64,000 bases of DNA. It comes from Streptomyces sp. Act143. Lineage in GTDB: Bacteria > Actinomycetota > Actinomycetes > Streptomycetales > Streptomycetaceae. The stretch spans positions 452,737 to 516,736 of the forward strand of contig NZ_QFRX01000001.1 in NCBI RefSeq assembly GCF_003143935.1. Direction: 5' to 3'. A program made the position numbers and the translations under genes. The notes beneath the pieces were generated by a model. It searched no databases. It was not told where the DNA came from and saw only the letters and a program-made list of their open reading frames with translations. Each line of letters begins with the position of its first letter. Within the stretch, counting starts at the first letter, position 1. Positions 16,678 to 26,235 of this stretch are shown here, in pieces.

Positions 16678-19600
16678 TTGAGTGTGGTCCTGTTCCGACG
16701 CCCGGCCCGGCGGCGAGGCCCTGAGATGCCGGACGGGGAACTCAGCCTGCAGGAACCACCGCCCCTGCCCGAGGTGGTGCCGGACTCCTCGGCCATCTGG
16801 ACCTACCTCCCCATGGCCCTGATGTCCGTCTCCATGATGTTCATGTTCATGCGGCCCGGCGTCACCCGGGGCAGCGGCGGGTTCATCTACCTAGCCCTGG
16901 GCGTGATGGTGGTGGCCGCCGCCGCGATGATCGTCGGACAGGCGATGCGCCGCAGCAGTGAACGCAAGCAGCGCCTCAAGGGCGAACGGCGTGACTACCT
17001 GCGCTATCTCGGCCAGATTCGGCGCAAAGTGCGCGGCGCCGTCGCCGACCAGCAGCGCGCCCTGTCCTGGCGCCACCCGGAACCCGCGGCCCTGTCGTCG
17101 ATGGTGGGCACCACCCGGCTGTGGGAACGCAGGCCGCGTGACGAGGACTTCGGCGAGATCCGGGTCGCGGTGGGCGAGCAGAAACTTGGCCTGAAACTCA
17201 CACCTGTCGCCACCAGCCCCGTCGAGGACCTGGAACCGCTCAGCGCCCACGCGCTGCGCAGCTTCATCCGCGCCTACGCGACCGTGCCGGACCAACCGAT
17301 CGCCGTCTACCTGCGCGCCTGGGCCCGGGTACTGTTCCGCGGGGACGAGGAACCCGTACGGGCCGTCACCCGCGCCCTCCTCGCCCAACTGGCCACCTTT
17401 CACTCGCCGGACGACCTGTGGCTCGCCTTCTGCGTCGCCGACGAGCGGCGTGCGGACTGGGAGTGGACCAAGTGGCTCCCGCACGCGTTGCATCCGCACG
17501 ACACCGACGGCGCCGGCCCGGTCCGCATGACCGTCTCCGCCGTGGGAGAGCTGGAGGACGTCCTCGGCGCGGAGTTCCAGGAGCGGCCCGCCTTCGAGCC
17601 GGACGCCGTCCCCGGCCGGGAGGAGCCTTTCACCGTCATCGTGATCGACGGCGGCACCGTCCCGAGCGGCCACCGGCTCGACGGCCCCGGCTACCGCAAC
17701 ACCGTCGTGCTGGACCTGTCCGGCGCCCTGAGCTGGCGGCCCGGGCGGGTCACGCTGCGCTTCGAGGTGACCGAGGACTCCTTCGCCCTGGTGCGCACCG
17801 ACCGGGACCGCAGGGAACAGACCACGGTGCTCGGCCGCCCCGACGCCTTCGGCACGACGGGCGCGACCGCCCTGGCCCGGCGACTCGCCCCGTACCGCAT
17901 GGGCATGGGAACCGGCCCCGACGCGGCCCAGCCCCTGTCCAGCAACGTCGAACTGACCACCCTGCTGGGCATCCCCGACCTGCACCGGCACGATCCGGCC
18001 GCCCTGTGGCAGCAGCACACCGGCACCGCGCGGCTGCGGGTGCCCATCGCCGTCGGCGCGGACGGGCAGCCCGTGGAACTCGACATCAAGGAGTCCGCGC
18101 AGGGCGGCACCGGCCCGCACGGCATGCTCATCGGCGCCACCGGCTCCGGCAAGAGCGAACTGCTGCGCACCCTCGTCCTGGCCCTCGCCCTCACCAACTC
18201 CTCCGAGACCCTCAACTTCGTCCTCGTCGACTTCAAGGGCGGCGCCACCTTCCTCGGCCTGGACGAACTGCCGCACACCTCGGCCGTGATCACCAACCTG
18301 GCGGGCGAGGCGGCCCTGGTCTCCCGCATGCAGGACGCCCTGCACGGTGAACTGATGCGACGTCAGGAACTGCTGCGCGCCGCAGGCAACTACACCTCGG
18401 CACTGGACTACGAGAAGGCCCGCGCTTCCGGCGTCCCGCTGGAACCGCTGCCCAGCCTCTTCGTGGTCGTCGACGAGTTCAGCGAACTGCTGGCCGCCCA
18501 CCGCGAGTTCATGGAACTCTTCGTCATGATCGGACGGCTCGGGCGGTCGCTCGGCGTCCATCTGCTGCTCGCCTCGCAGCGTCTCGACGAGGGCCGTATG
18601 CACCAGTTGGAGAGCCACCTGTCCTACCGCATCGGCCTGCGCACCTTCTCCGCCATGGAGAGCCGCGGCGTCCTGGGGGTGCCGGACGCCTACCAGTTGC
18701 CGCCGGCACCGGGCAGCGGCTTCCTCAAGTCCGGTGTGGAGGCCCTGACCCGCTTCCGCGCCGCGTACGTCTCGGGTCCCTACCAGGAACGCCGCGGGGT
18801 CGCCCACCGGGCCCGGGTCACCAGCCAGACCGTGCCGTGGACGACGACCTACGTCATGCCGCGCCATCTGCCCCTCACACCGGACCCCGACCCGGAGCCC
18901 GAGCCCGACGAGAACGGCGAGACGCTGCTGTCCGCAGCCGTGGCACGGCTGCGCGACGCCGGCCCCGCCGCCCACCAGGTGTGGCTGCCGCCGCTGGACC
19001 GGCCCACCACCCTCGACCAGGTGCTGCCCCCGCTCACCCCCGACCCCGAACTGGGCCTCACCGCGGTCGACTGGCCCGGACGCGGCCGGCTCACCATCCC
19101 CATCGGCATCGTCGACCGGCCCTTCGACCAGCTTCGCGACCTGCTGACCCTCGACCTGTCGGGCGCGGGCGGGCACATCGCCGTCGCCGGCGGTCCGCAG
19201 AGCGGCAAGAGCACGATGGTCCGCACCGTCCTGACCGCGCTCGCCCTCACCCACACCCCCCGCGAAGTGCAGTTCTACTGCCTGGACTTCGGCGGCGGCA
19301 CCCTGGCGGGGCTGGCCGGACTACCGCACATGAGCGGTGTCGCGGCCCGCCTCGAGACCGAGCGCGTCAGCCGCACGATCGCCGAGGTCACCTCCCTGCT
19401 CGCGGCCCGCGAACGGTTCTTCCTCGACCACGGCATCGATTCGATGGCGACCTTCCGGCGCCGCCGCAACGCCGGGGAGTTCCCGGACGAGCATCACGGC
19501 GACGTGTTCCTGGTCATCGACGGCTGGTCCACGGTCCGCCAGGACTTCGACCGGCACATCCAGACCTTCGGCGCGATCGCCGCGCGCGGCCTCAACTACG

Positions 19601-20679
19601 GCATCCACCTGATCGTCACCACCGCCCGCTGGGTGGAACTCACCTCCTCGATCCGCGACCAGGCCGCCACCCATCTGGAGCTGCGGATGGGCGACCCCAT
19701 GGACTCGGAGATCGACATGCGGCGCGCCGCGACCGTGCCCCGGCTGCCGGGACGCGGTCTGACGCGGGACACCAAGCTGCACTACCTCACCGCGCTCCCC
19801 CGCATCGACGGCACGGAGTCGGCCGACGATCTCACCGACGGCGTCGCCGACCTCGTCGCCGCGGTCCGGGAGAGCTGGCAGGGCCCGCCGGCCCCGCCGG
19901 TCCGGATGCTGCCGGCCAAGCTCCCCTACGCCGAACTCCCCGCCCCCGCCCCGGCGAGCGGACCCGAGGGCGGCTTCCGCATGCCGATCGGTCTGGAGGA
20001 GGAGGAACTCTCCCCCGTCTGGCACGACTTCACCGAGACCCCGCACATGATCGTCGTCGGGGACACCGAGAGCGGCAAGACCAACATGCTGCGGCTGGCG
20101 GCCAAGGCCGTCATGGACCGGTACACCCCCGCCGAGGCCCGCATCCTCGTCGTCGACTACCGCCGCGAACTGGTCGAGGCGATCCCGGACGAGTACCGCC
20201 TCGGCCACGCCGTCTCGATGGACGCCCTCAAGGACATGGTCTCCGGCGCCGCCCGGGCGGTCACCACCCGCCTGCCGGGCCCGGAGATCACCCCGTCCCG
20301 CATGCGCACGTGCGACTGGTGGAAGGGGCCGCGGCTGTTCATCCTGGTGGACGACTACGACCTGCTGGGCGCCGGACCCATGAACGCCCCCTTCGACCCC
20401 CTGCTCAACCACCTCGCCCTGGGGTGGGAGGTCGGCCTGCACCTGATCGTCTCCCGGTCCGCGGCGGGCGCGGGCCGCGGCCTGAACGAAGCCCTGCTGC
20501 GCCGCCTTCAGGAGGTCAACTCCCCCACCCTGCTGCTGTCCTGCCCGCCGTCGGAGGGGTTCGTCATCGGCAGCCTCAAGGGCCGCAACCTCCCGCCGGG
20601 CCGCGCGACCCGGGTGACCCGCCGCAAGTCGACCCAGTTGCAGACGGCACTGCTGGACGAGGTCCGCGCGGATGCGTGA
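16678..20679 (+). CDS. eccC: Type VII secretion ATPase EccC (FtsK/SpoIIIE type, fused EccCa-EccCb)
   Basis: The likely start is TTG 16678, with AAGGAG 7 nt upstream; it gives the family-typical beginning (VVLFRRPARRRGPEMPDGE) and 1333 residues. An upstream in-frame ATG at 16543 would add a 45-residue extension unlike the family. Two transmembrane segments lie at ~45-95. Three P-loop domains follow: GATGSGKS (~486-493), GGPQSGKS (~838-845) and GDTESGKT (~1128-1135), so all three Walker A motifs look intact. EccC is the motor that recognises YxxxD/E signals and drives export. The gene is on the opposite strand from the rest of the core ESX operon. Confidence 0.95.
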   Translation: MSVVLFRRPARRRGPEMPDGELSLQEPPPLPEVVPDSSAIWTYLPMALMSVSMMFMFMRPGVTRGSGGFIYLALGVMVVAAAAMIVGQAMRRSSERKQRLKGERRDYLRYLGQIRRKVRGAVADQQRALSWRHPEPAALSSMVGTTRLWERRPRDEDFGEIRVAVGEQKLGLKLTPVATSPVEDLEPLSAHALRSFIRAYATVPDQPIAVYLRAWARVLFRGDEEPVRAVTRALLAQLATFHSPDDLWLAFCVADERRADWEWTKWLPHALHPHDTDGAGPVRMTVSAVGELEDVLGAEFQERPAFEPDAVPGREEPFTVIVIDGGTVPSGHRLDGPGYRNTVVLDLSGALSWRPGRVTLRFEVTEDSFALVRTDRDRREQTTVLGRPDAFGTTGATALARRLAPYRMGMGTGPDAAQPLSSNVELTTLLGIPDLHRHDPAALWQQHTGTARLRVPIAVGADGQPVELDIKESAQGGTGPHGMLIGATGSGKSELLRTLVLALALTNSSETLNFVLVDFKGGATFLGLDELPHTSAVITNLAGEAALVSRMQDALHGELMRRQELLRAAGNYTSALDYEKARASGVPLEPLPSLFVVVDEFSELLAAHREFMELFVMIGRLGRSLGVHLLLASQRLDEGRMHQLESHLSYRIGLRTFSAMESRGVLGVPDAYQLPPAPGSGFLKSGVEALTRFRAAYVSGPYQERRGVAHRARVTSQTVPWTTTYVMPRHLPLTPDPDPEPEPDENGETLLSAAVARLRDAGPAAHQVWLPPLDRPTTLDQVLPPLTPDPELGLTAVDWPGRGRLTIPIGIVDRPFDQLRDLLTLDLSGAGGHIAVAGGPQSGKSTMVRTVLTALALTHTPREVQFYCLDFGGGTLAGLAGLPHMSGVAARLETERVSRTIAEVTSLLAARERFFLDHGIDSMATFRRRRNAGEFPDEHHGDVFLVIDGWSTVRQDFDRHIQTFGAIAARGLNYGIHLIVTTARWVELTSSIRDQAATHLELRMGDPMDSEIDMRRAATVPRLPGRGLTRDTKLHYLTALPRIDGTESADDLTDGVADLVAAVRESWQGPPAPPVRMLPAKLPYAELPAPAPASGPEGGFRMPIGLEEEELSPVWHDFTETPHMIVVGDTESGKTNMLRLAAKAVMDRYTPAEARILVVDYRRELVEAIPDEYRLGHAVSMDALKDMVSGAARAVTTRLPGPEITPSRMRTCDWWKGPRLFILVDDYDLLGAGPMNAPFDPLLNHLALGWEVGLHLIVSRSAAGAGRGLNEALLRRLQEVNSPTLLLSCPPSEGFVIGSLKGRNLPPGRATRVTRRKSTQLQTALLDEVRADA

Positions 20680-20914
20680 CCCCGAGAACGGCCCGCCCCG
20701 GGGCCCCGGACACCGGCGAACGTCCGGGGCACTGCGCGCGGTCCCGCGACGGGCGCCGTCCCAGGTCCTGCCACGACGGTGCGCACGCCACGAAGGGAGG
20801 GCGCGGCCCGCGTGCACACCGGCTGCGACACGGCTCGTCGGCCGCCCCGGTGCCCCGGGTCGCGGCAGCCCGCCCGCGGCATCGGCGGTACTCCGCCGAC
20901 CGGTCGGCCGGCGT

Positions 20915-22102
20915 TCAGCTCCCCGCCGCGCGCCAGCCACGCGCTCGTCCGCGCGGGATCACCACCGCCGCCGCGGCCACCAGGGCCACCACCGCGGCAC
21001 TGCCGGCGGCCACCACCAGCGCGCGGTTGCGGGGCCCGGTCGCGGCGGCCGCCGGGACCACGGCCGCCGCTGGGCGGGGTGGGGTGCCGGGGCTGTCGGG
21101 CAGTACGGCGCTCAGCGCGGCGTAGGGGTCGAGTCGGGGCGGTGCGGCCGGGTAGGCGGCCTCCGTCAGCCGCCGCGACACCTCGGCCGCGGACAGCTCC
21201 GGATAGCGCGCGCGGACCTGGGCCGCCGCTCCCGCGACATGCGCCGCGGCGAGGGACGCCCCGGAGCCGATGTAGTGGCCCTTGCCCGCCGGGCCGATGC
21301 CGACCACGCCGTCCCCCGGTGCCGCGAGGTCCGCGCCGGAGACCACCGGGGCGTTGTCGGGCCGCTTTCCGTCGGGCCCGAAGTCGGTCACCGCCAGCAC
21401 CCCGGGCGCCGCGGCGGGCCAGTACCAGGGCTCCGGCGTCACCGGCTGCCCGGACCGGTCCTTCGTCAACGCGTCGGGCGCGAGCGGCGCCACAACCAGG
21501 GCGTCCTTCTCGCTCGCGTACGCCACCGCGGCCGACAGGACCGCCTTGCCGTCGGCCAGCGCCCCGCCGACGTAGATGACCGCGGCCCCTTCGTCGGCGG
21601 CCTCGCGGATCGCGTCCGCGAGCCGCTGGGCGGTGACGCCGCCCCTCTCGTCCGTGCCCCGTACGGCGAGGATCCGGGCCCGGGGCGCCAGCCCCGCCGG
21701 CCCGGCCGCACCGCCAGCCTCGGGTGCCGCCGCGATCAGCCCCGCCGCGAAGGTGCCGTGGCCGACGCAGTCGGTGCCCGCGTCCCCGAGGGCCGTCACC
21801 CTGCCCGTCAGGCCGGGCGCTTTCTCGCTGACACCGGTGTCCACGACCGCCACGGTCGTCCCGGCCCCCGCCGAGAGGGTCAGCGCCCGGGACGCGCCGA
21901 GCGAGGCCAGGGCCCAGGGCTCCGTCTGCACCCGCTGGGTGGAGGCCGTCGCACACGGCTCGTCCGATCCCAACGAGGTCCGTACGGCGGGCAGTTCCAC
22001 GGATTCGGCCGCCGCGGGGGCGGCCCCGACGGCCACCAGCAGCGCGGCGGCGACCGCCGAAGCGGCCCCGGCGGCCTGCGGGCGGTGGGTTCGAGCGCGC
22101 AT
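20915..22102 (-). CDS. mycP: Mycosin-like subtilase (S8 serine peptidase) of the ESX locus, oxyanion Asn apparently missing
   Basis: Start ATG 22102 gives 395 residues with a signal peptide (~1-32), an S8 domain and a C-terminal transmembrane helix (~360-383), the mycosin layout. Catalytic residues are visible: Asp88 (VVDTG), His115 (GHGTFAAG) and Ser283 (GASLAAAHVAG). Cys50 and Cys112 could form the conserved mycosin disulfide. The segment that normally reads AAAGN, supplying the oxyanion-hole Asn, reads APLAP (205-209), and the usual GTSxAAP is GASLAAA. Activity may therefore be weak or absent. Mycosins stabilise the ESX complex even without protease activity in known systems. The gene converges with eccC, with 235 bp between the stops. 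Confidence 0.88.
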   Translation of the reverse strand: MRARTHRPQAAGAASAVAAALLVAVGAAPAAAESVELPAVRTSLGSDEPCATASTQRVQTEPWALASLGASRALTLSAGAGTTVAVVDTGVSEKAPGLTGRVTALGDAGTDCVGHGTFAAGLIAAAPEAGGAAGPAGLAPRARILAVRGTDERGGVTAQRLADAIREAADEGAAVIYVGGALADGKAVLSAAVAYASEKDALVVAPLAPDALTKDRSGQPVTPEPWYWPAAAPGVLAVTDFGPDGKRPDNAPVVSGADLAAPGDGVVGIGPAGKGHYIGSGASLAAAHVAGAAAQVRARYPELSAAEVSRRLTEAAYPAAPPRLDPYAALSAVLPDSPGTPPRPAAAVVPAAAATGPRNRALVVAAGSAAVVALVAAAAVVIPRGRARGWRAAGS

Positions 22103-22289
22103 GGCGCACATCCTAGGCATGCCGCCCATCCCACACCGCGCCGGTGTACCCCGCCATCTCCCCTGCCTGTCCTGGAAGTTGACGGTCGGGGTCCCGTAGC
22201 GTGCACCCCGTGTGCGCACCGCCGTACGCCCGCACCGCGACCGGGCGGCGCAGTTCCAACAGGCGCATCATCACAAGGAGGATCACAGC

Positions 22290-25200
22290 GTGTCACGGCA
22301 GTTGCTCAGGGTCTGCCCGGGCCGATCGGACAGTTTCCAGAAGATCGGCGACGCCCTGGCGAAGGCACGCACGGGCGCGGTGATCCGAGTGGCTGCGGGC
22401 CGCTACGACGAGAACCTGACCATCAGGACCCGCGTCACCATCGTCGCCGACGGCGAACCGGGCAGCGCCGAGATCTGCCCCCGCCGGGGCACCGCCGTCG
22501 TCCTGGTCGCCGACGCCGTCCTGCTCACCGACCTGACGCTGCGGGGCGGCAGCGAGGACCTGCCCGTGGTCGACGCGCCACGCGGCCAGGTCGCCATGGA
22601 CGGCTGCACGGTCGTCGGCTCGGGCTGGACGGCGGTCCTGGCCAGAGAGTCCGGTTCGCTGGCCCTGCGCGGCTGCCGGATCAGCAACCCGGACGGCGCC
22701 GGCGTCGTGGACACGGCCGCCACCGGCAGCATCGTCGCCGACTGCCTCATCGAGAACCTCGGCACGTCCGGCGTCGTCATCGGCGAGGAGGCCGACACGA
22801 CCGTGCGTGACTGCCGGATCCGCGACGCCCGCGCCAACGGCGTCCTCGCCAACGGCTCGGCGCAGGGTCTGGTGGAGGGCTGCGACATCTCCGCCACCGA
22901 CAAGCCCGCCATCGCCCTGGAGGGCCGCTGCGCCACCCGTGTCGTCCGCAGCGACGTCCACGACACCACCATCGGCGTCTACGTCACCAGCGGCTCGCGC
23001 CCGGTCTTGGAACAGGTCACGGTCACGGACACCTCCGGCCCCGGCATCCTGCTCGGCTCGGCCGCCGATCCGGAGCTGCTGGGCTGTCGTACCGCACGCA
23101 CCAAGGGCAGCGGACTCGCCGTCACCGAACGCTCCCGGGGCACCTTCCGGGACTGCGACTTCGACAGCGCCGGTGCCCCCGCGATCCGCGTCATCGGTTC
23201 CAGCTCGCCGTCCTTCACCCGCGCCACGGTGCGCGACTGCGCCGACAAGGACTGCGCGGTGCTGCTGGAGGACGAGTCGGCGGCGGAGTTCGACTCCCTG
23301 CTGATAGCGGATGCGGCCGGCGCCGGCATCCGGATCCGCACCGCGGCCCACCCCCTGCTGCGCCGCGCCCGGATCAGCTCCCCGGGGGGACACGGCGTGG
23401 AGGTCGTCGAGGACGGGCGCGGGCGCCTGGAGCACTGCGAGATCGACCGGGCGGGTGCCGCGGCACTGCGGATCGCCTCGGGCGGCCGGCCGGAGATCCG
23501 CGACACCGTGCTGCGCGCGGCGGCCGACGCCGCCGTCTCCGTCGGCACGGCGGGCATCGCGGCCCTGCGGGACTGCCGCGTCGAGTCCGGCGCGGGCTCC
23601 GGCCTCGTCGTGGACAGCGGCGGCGAACTCTCCGCGCTGCGCACCCAGGTGACGGAGTGCGCCGCCCACGGCGTGCTGGTGTCCAACGGCGGCCGGGCCT
23701 CCCTGACCGGCTGTCAGATCACCGGCAACACCGGTGACGGCATCCGTGTCGACAGTTCCGAGCCGGTGACCGCCACCGACTGCACGGTGCGCGACAACCG
23801 CGGCGCGGGCCTGCGCCAGACCAGGTTCAGCGACCAGCTCGGGGTGCACGACCTGAGCAGCGCGGGCAACGGCGCACCGGACGCCTGGGGTGACACCTTG
23901 CCCGCGGACGTCGCGGCGGCCGGGCCGGGCGGCGGCGAACAGGCCACGGCGCCCCAGGGACCGCTGGAGCAACTGGAGTCGCTCGTCGGACTCGCCGACG
24001 TCAAGCATCAGGTGCACACCCTCGTGAACCTCAACCAGCTCGCCCAGCGGCGCCTCCAACTCGGCATGCCCGTCCCGTCGATGAGCCGCCACCTGGTCTT
24101 CTCCGGGCCGCCCGGCACCGGCAAGACCACCGTCGCCCGCCTCTACGGAGGCATCCTGGCGGACCTCGGCGTGCTGCGCTCCGGACACCTGGTCGAGGTC
24201 TCCCGCGCCGATCTCGTCGCCCAGGTCATCGGCGGGACGGCGATCAAGACCACCGAGGCGTTCAACGACGCCCTCGGGGGCGTGCTGTTCATCGACGAGG
24301 CGTACACCCTGCTGTCCGACAGCCGAGGATCGGGCGCCGACTTCGGCCGGGAAGCCGTCGACACCCTGCTGAAGCTGATGGAGGACCACCGCGACGACGT
24401 CGTCGTCATCGCGGCCGGATACACCTCCGAGATGGACGCCTTCCTCGCCTCGAACCCGGGCCTTGCCTCGCGCTTCACCCGGACCATCCAGTTCGACAAC
24501 TACTCGGTCGACGAGCTGGTGACCATCACCGAGAACATGTGCGCGGCGCACCGCTACGAGCTCACCCCGGCGACGCTGGACGCCCTGAGCCGGCACTACG
24601 AGCGGATGCCGCGTGACGCCGCCTTCGGCAATGGCCGCGCGGCCCGCAAGGTGTTCGAGGAGATGGTCGACCGGCAGGCCCACCGGCTCGGTGCCATGAC
24701 CAGTCCGGCGGAGAGCGACCTGAGCCTGCTGCTGCCCGAGGACGTGGCCGCGGACGCCGGTTCCGCCGCCGATACCGGACCGGGCGCCGAGGAGCTCCTC
24801 GCCGAACTCGACGCCATGGTCGGCCTGACCGCCGTCAAGAACGAGGTGACCGCCCTGGTCAACCTCCTCACCGCCACCAAGCAGCGCCGGGCCGCCGGCC
24901 TGCCCGTCCCGAAGATCAGCCACCATCTGATCTTCTCGGGCCCGCCCGGTACCGGTAAGACCACCGTCGCCCGCCTCTACGCCGACCTCCTGCGCTCCCT
25001 CGGTGTCCTGCCCAAGGGCCAGCTCGTCGAGGTCGCACGGGCCGATCTGGTCGGCCGCTACGTCGGCCACACGGCCCAGCTCACCAAGGAAGCCTTCGAA
25101 CGAGCTCTGGGTGGCGTGCTGTTCGTCGACGAGGCCTACACCCTCACCCCCGAGGGCGCGACCTCCGACTTCGGCCGTGAGGCGGTCGACACCTTGCTGA

Positions 25201-25607
25201 AGCTGATGGAGGACCACCGCGACGAGGTCGTCGTCATCGCGGCCGGATACACCCGCGAGATGGACCGCTTCCTGGCCTCCAACCCCGGTCTGGCCTCACG
25301 GTTCTCGCGGACCGTGGAGTTCGAGAACTACAGCACCCAGGAGCTGCTGGACATCCTCGCCCGCTCCGCCTCGGGCTACGGCTACGACTGCTCGCCGGAA
25401 GCCCTCGACGCCCTCGGCGCCCACATCGACGCCCTCCCGCGCGACCGCTCCTTCGGCAACGCGCGCACGGCCCGCCGACTGCTGGAGGCCATGATGACCA
25501 ACCAGGCCGGCCGCATCGGCGCGCTGCCCGCTCCCGGCCTCGACGACCTGCGCACGCTGCTCCCGGAGGACCTGCCGCCCCGGCCCACGACGACGAGCCC
25601 GCGCTGA
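22290..25607 (+). CDS. Parallel beta-helix protein fused to two EccA-type AAA+ ATPase domains
   Basis: Start GTG 22290 with AAGGAGG about 8 nt upstream gives 1105 residues. Residues ~15-545 are a right-handed parallel beta-helix of ~23-residue rungs (repeats such as [24 protein letters not shown]). Two tandem CbxX/CfxQ-type AAA+ domains follow, with Walker A GPPGTGKT at 606-613 and 884-891 and Walker [13 protein letters not shown] / [12 protein letters not shown]. The AAA+ domains are like those of EccA, the cytosolic ESX ATPase, but the N-terminal TPR of EccA is replaced by a beta-helix and the ATPase is duplicated. No signal peptide is present, so it should be cytoplasmic. It probably serves as EccA or substrate-handling unfoldase of this ESX system. 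Confidence 0.9.
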   Translation: MSRQLLRVCPGRSDSFQKIGDALAKARTGAVIRVAAGRYDENLTIRTRVTIVADGEPGSAEICPRRGTAVVLVADAVLLTDLTLRGGSEDLPVVDAPRGQVAMDGCTVVGSGWTAVLARESGSLALRGCRISNPDGAGVVDTAATGSIVADCLIENLGTSGVVIGEEADTTVRDCRIRDARANGVLANGSAQGLVEGCDISATDKPAIALEGRCATRVVRSDVHDTTIGVYVTSGSRPVLEQVTVTDTSGPGILLGSAADPELLGCRTARTKGSGLAVTERSRGTFRDCDFDSAGAPAIRVIGSSSPSFTRATVRDCADKDCAVLLEDESAAEFDSLLIADAAGAGIRIRTAAHPLLRRARISSPGGHGVEVVEDGRGRLEHCEIDRAGAAALRIASGGRPEIRDTVLRAAADAAVSVGTAGIAALRDCRVESGAGSGLVVDSGGELSALRTQVTECAAHGVLVSNGGRASLTGCQITGNTGDGIRVDSSEPVTATDCTVRDNRGAGLRQTRFSDQLGVHDLSSAGNGAPDAWGDTLPADVAAAGPGGGEQATAPQGPLEQLESLVGLADVKHQVHTLVNLNQLAQRRLQLGMPVPSMSRHLVFSGPPGTGKTTVARLYGGILADLGVLRSGHLVEVSRADLVAQVIGGTAIKTTEAFNDALGGVLFIDEAYTLLSDSRGSGADFGREAVDTLLKLMEDHRDDVVVIAAGYTSEMDAFLASNPGLASRFTRTIQFDNYSVDELVTITENMCAAHRYELTPATLDALSRHYERMPRDAAFGNGRAARKVFEEMVDRQAHRLGAMTSPAESDLSLLLPEDVAADAGSAADTGPGAEELLAELDAMVGLTAVKNEVTALVNLLTATKQRRAAGLPVPKISHHLIFSGPPGTGKTTVARLYADLLRSLGVLPKGQLVEVARADLVGRYVGHTAQLTKEAFERALGGVLFVDEAYTLTPEGATSDFGREAVDTLLKLMEDHRDEVVVIAAGYTREMDRFLASNPGLASRFSRTVEFENYSTQELLDILARSASGYGYDCSPEALDALGAHIDALPRDRSFGNARTARRLLEAMMTNQAGRIGALPAPGLDDLRTLLPEDLPPRPTTTSPR

Positions 25608-26235
25608 CCCGGCCGCAGGGACGGAAGGCTTCCTGCCGGTCCGGTGATCGCCCGGCTCACCGTCCCGCAGGCGGGCACAGCGCATCCCGGACGTGGGTAT
25701 CCCCGTCCGCGGCCGGTGTCTTGAGCATGGCTGTCGACGTGTGTCCGCCCCAGCTGCACCGGGCGGACGTTGATGTCTGCATCCGCACGGGATGGGGAGT
25801 TGACGCTCTGATCGGCGAACAGACGTGCCAGCAGCGTGATTTGGACGAGATGCATCGGCAGGGCCAACGGGCCGCCGTGGTGGCGGCATTCACTCCGGGA
25901 CAGGTTTCGAGGAAATCCTGAGCCGAAGGCTCGCGAGTGTGCCGTCGACGCCCCGCCGCTGGAGCTGCCGGGGCGGGCGGGAAGCATGACCAACACCGTG
26001 AACTCGCCCCCGCTGCAGCCCCTTTGCGGGTCCGGTTCCCTCCGCGTAGCACCCCGCCCTCGGCCCGAGCACCCCGACCGATCGCCCTGCGGCGGCCGGT
26101 CGACCGAGTGCTGCGCGAGGTCTGGACAGCCCCCGGAGGCCGTGTTGTCATACCGCTGTCACAGGATTTCCAACGTTGAAAAGGCCATGCCGGACCCCTC
26201 GCCCGGCCATGGCCTCTTGCACGAGGAAAGGTTCG
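25608..26235. other. Gene-poor intergenic region upstream of the PA14-GH2 gene
   Basis: This 628-bp stretch contains no convincing gene. Short frames exist on both strands (for example 25721-25921 plus) but have no ribosome site or family likeness. The right end carries a LacI-type operator (26167-26182) and presumably the promoter of the GH2 gene. Confidence 0.6.
26167..26182. promoter_or_regulatory. LacI-type operator upstream of the PA14-GH2-LamG gene
   Basis: The sequence TTTCCAACGTTGAAAA is a near-perfect 16-bp palindrome with a central CG (7 of 8 pairs match). It lies 54 bp before the GH2 start codon and resembles the sites at 37006-37021 and 38665-38680, so the LacI protein at 37537-38571 is the likely ligand. 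Confidence 0.7.

Noticed and set aside
16891..19254. Minus-strand 787-codon frame
   Set aside because: Antisense to eccC, whose three P-loops and N-terminus are clear; composition is that of a reverse-strand shadow.
22293..25217. Minus-strand 974-codon frame
   Set aside because: Antisense to the beta-helix/AAA+ gene, which has two sets of Walker motifs.
25721..25921. Short frame (66 codons) in the gap before the GH2 gene
   Set aside because: No ribosome site, signal peptide or family likeness; codon use not distinctive.
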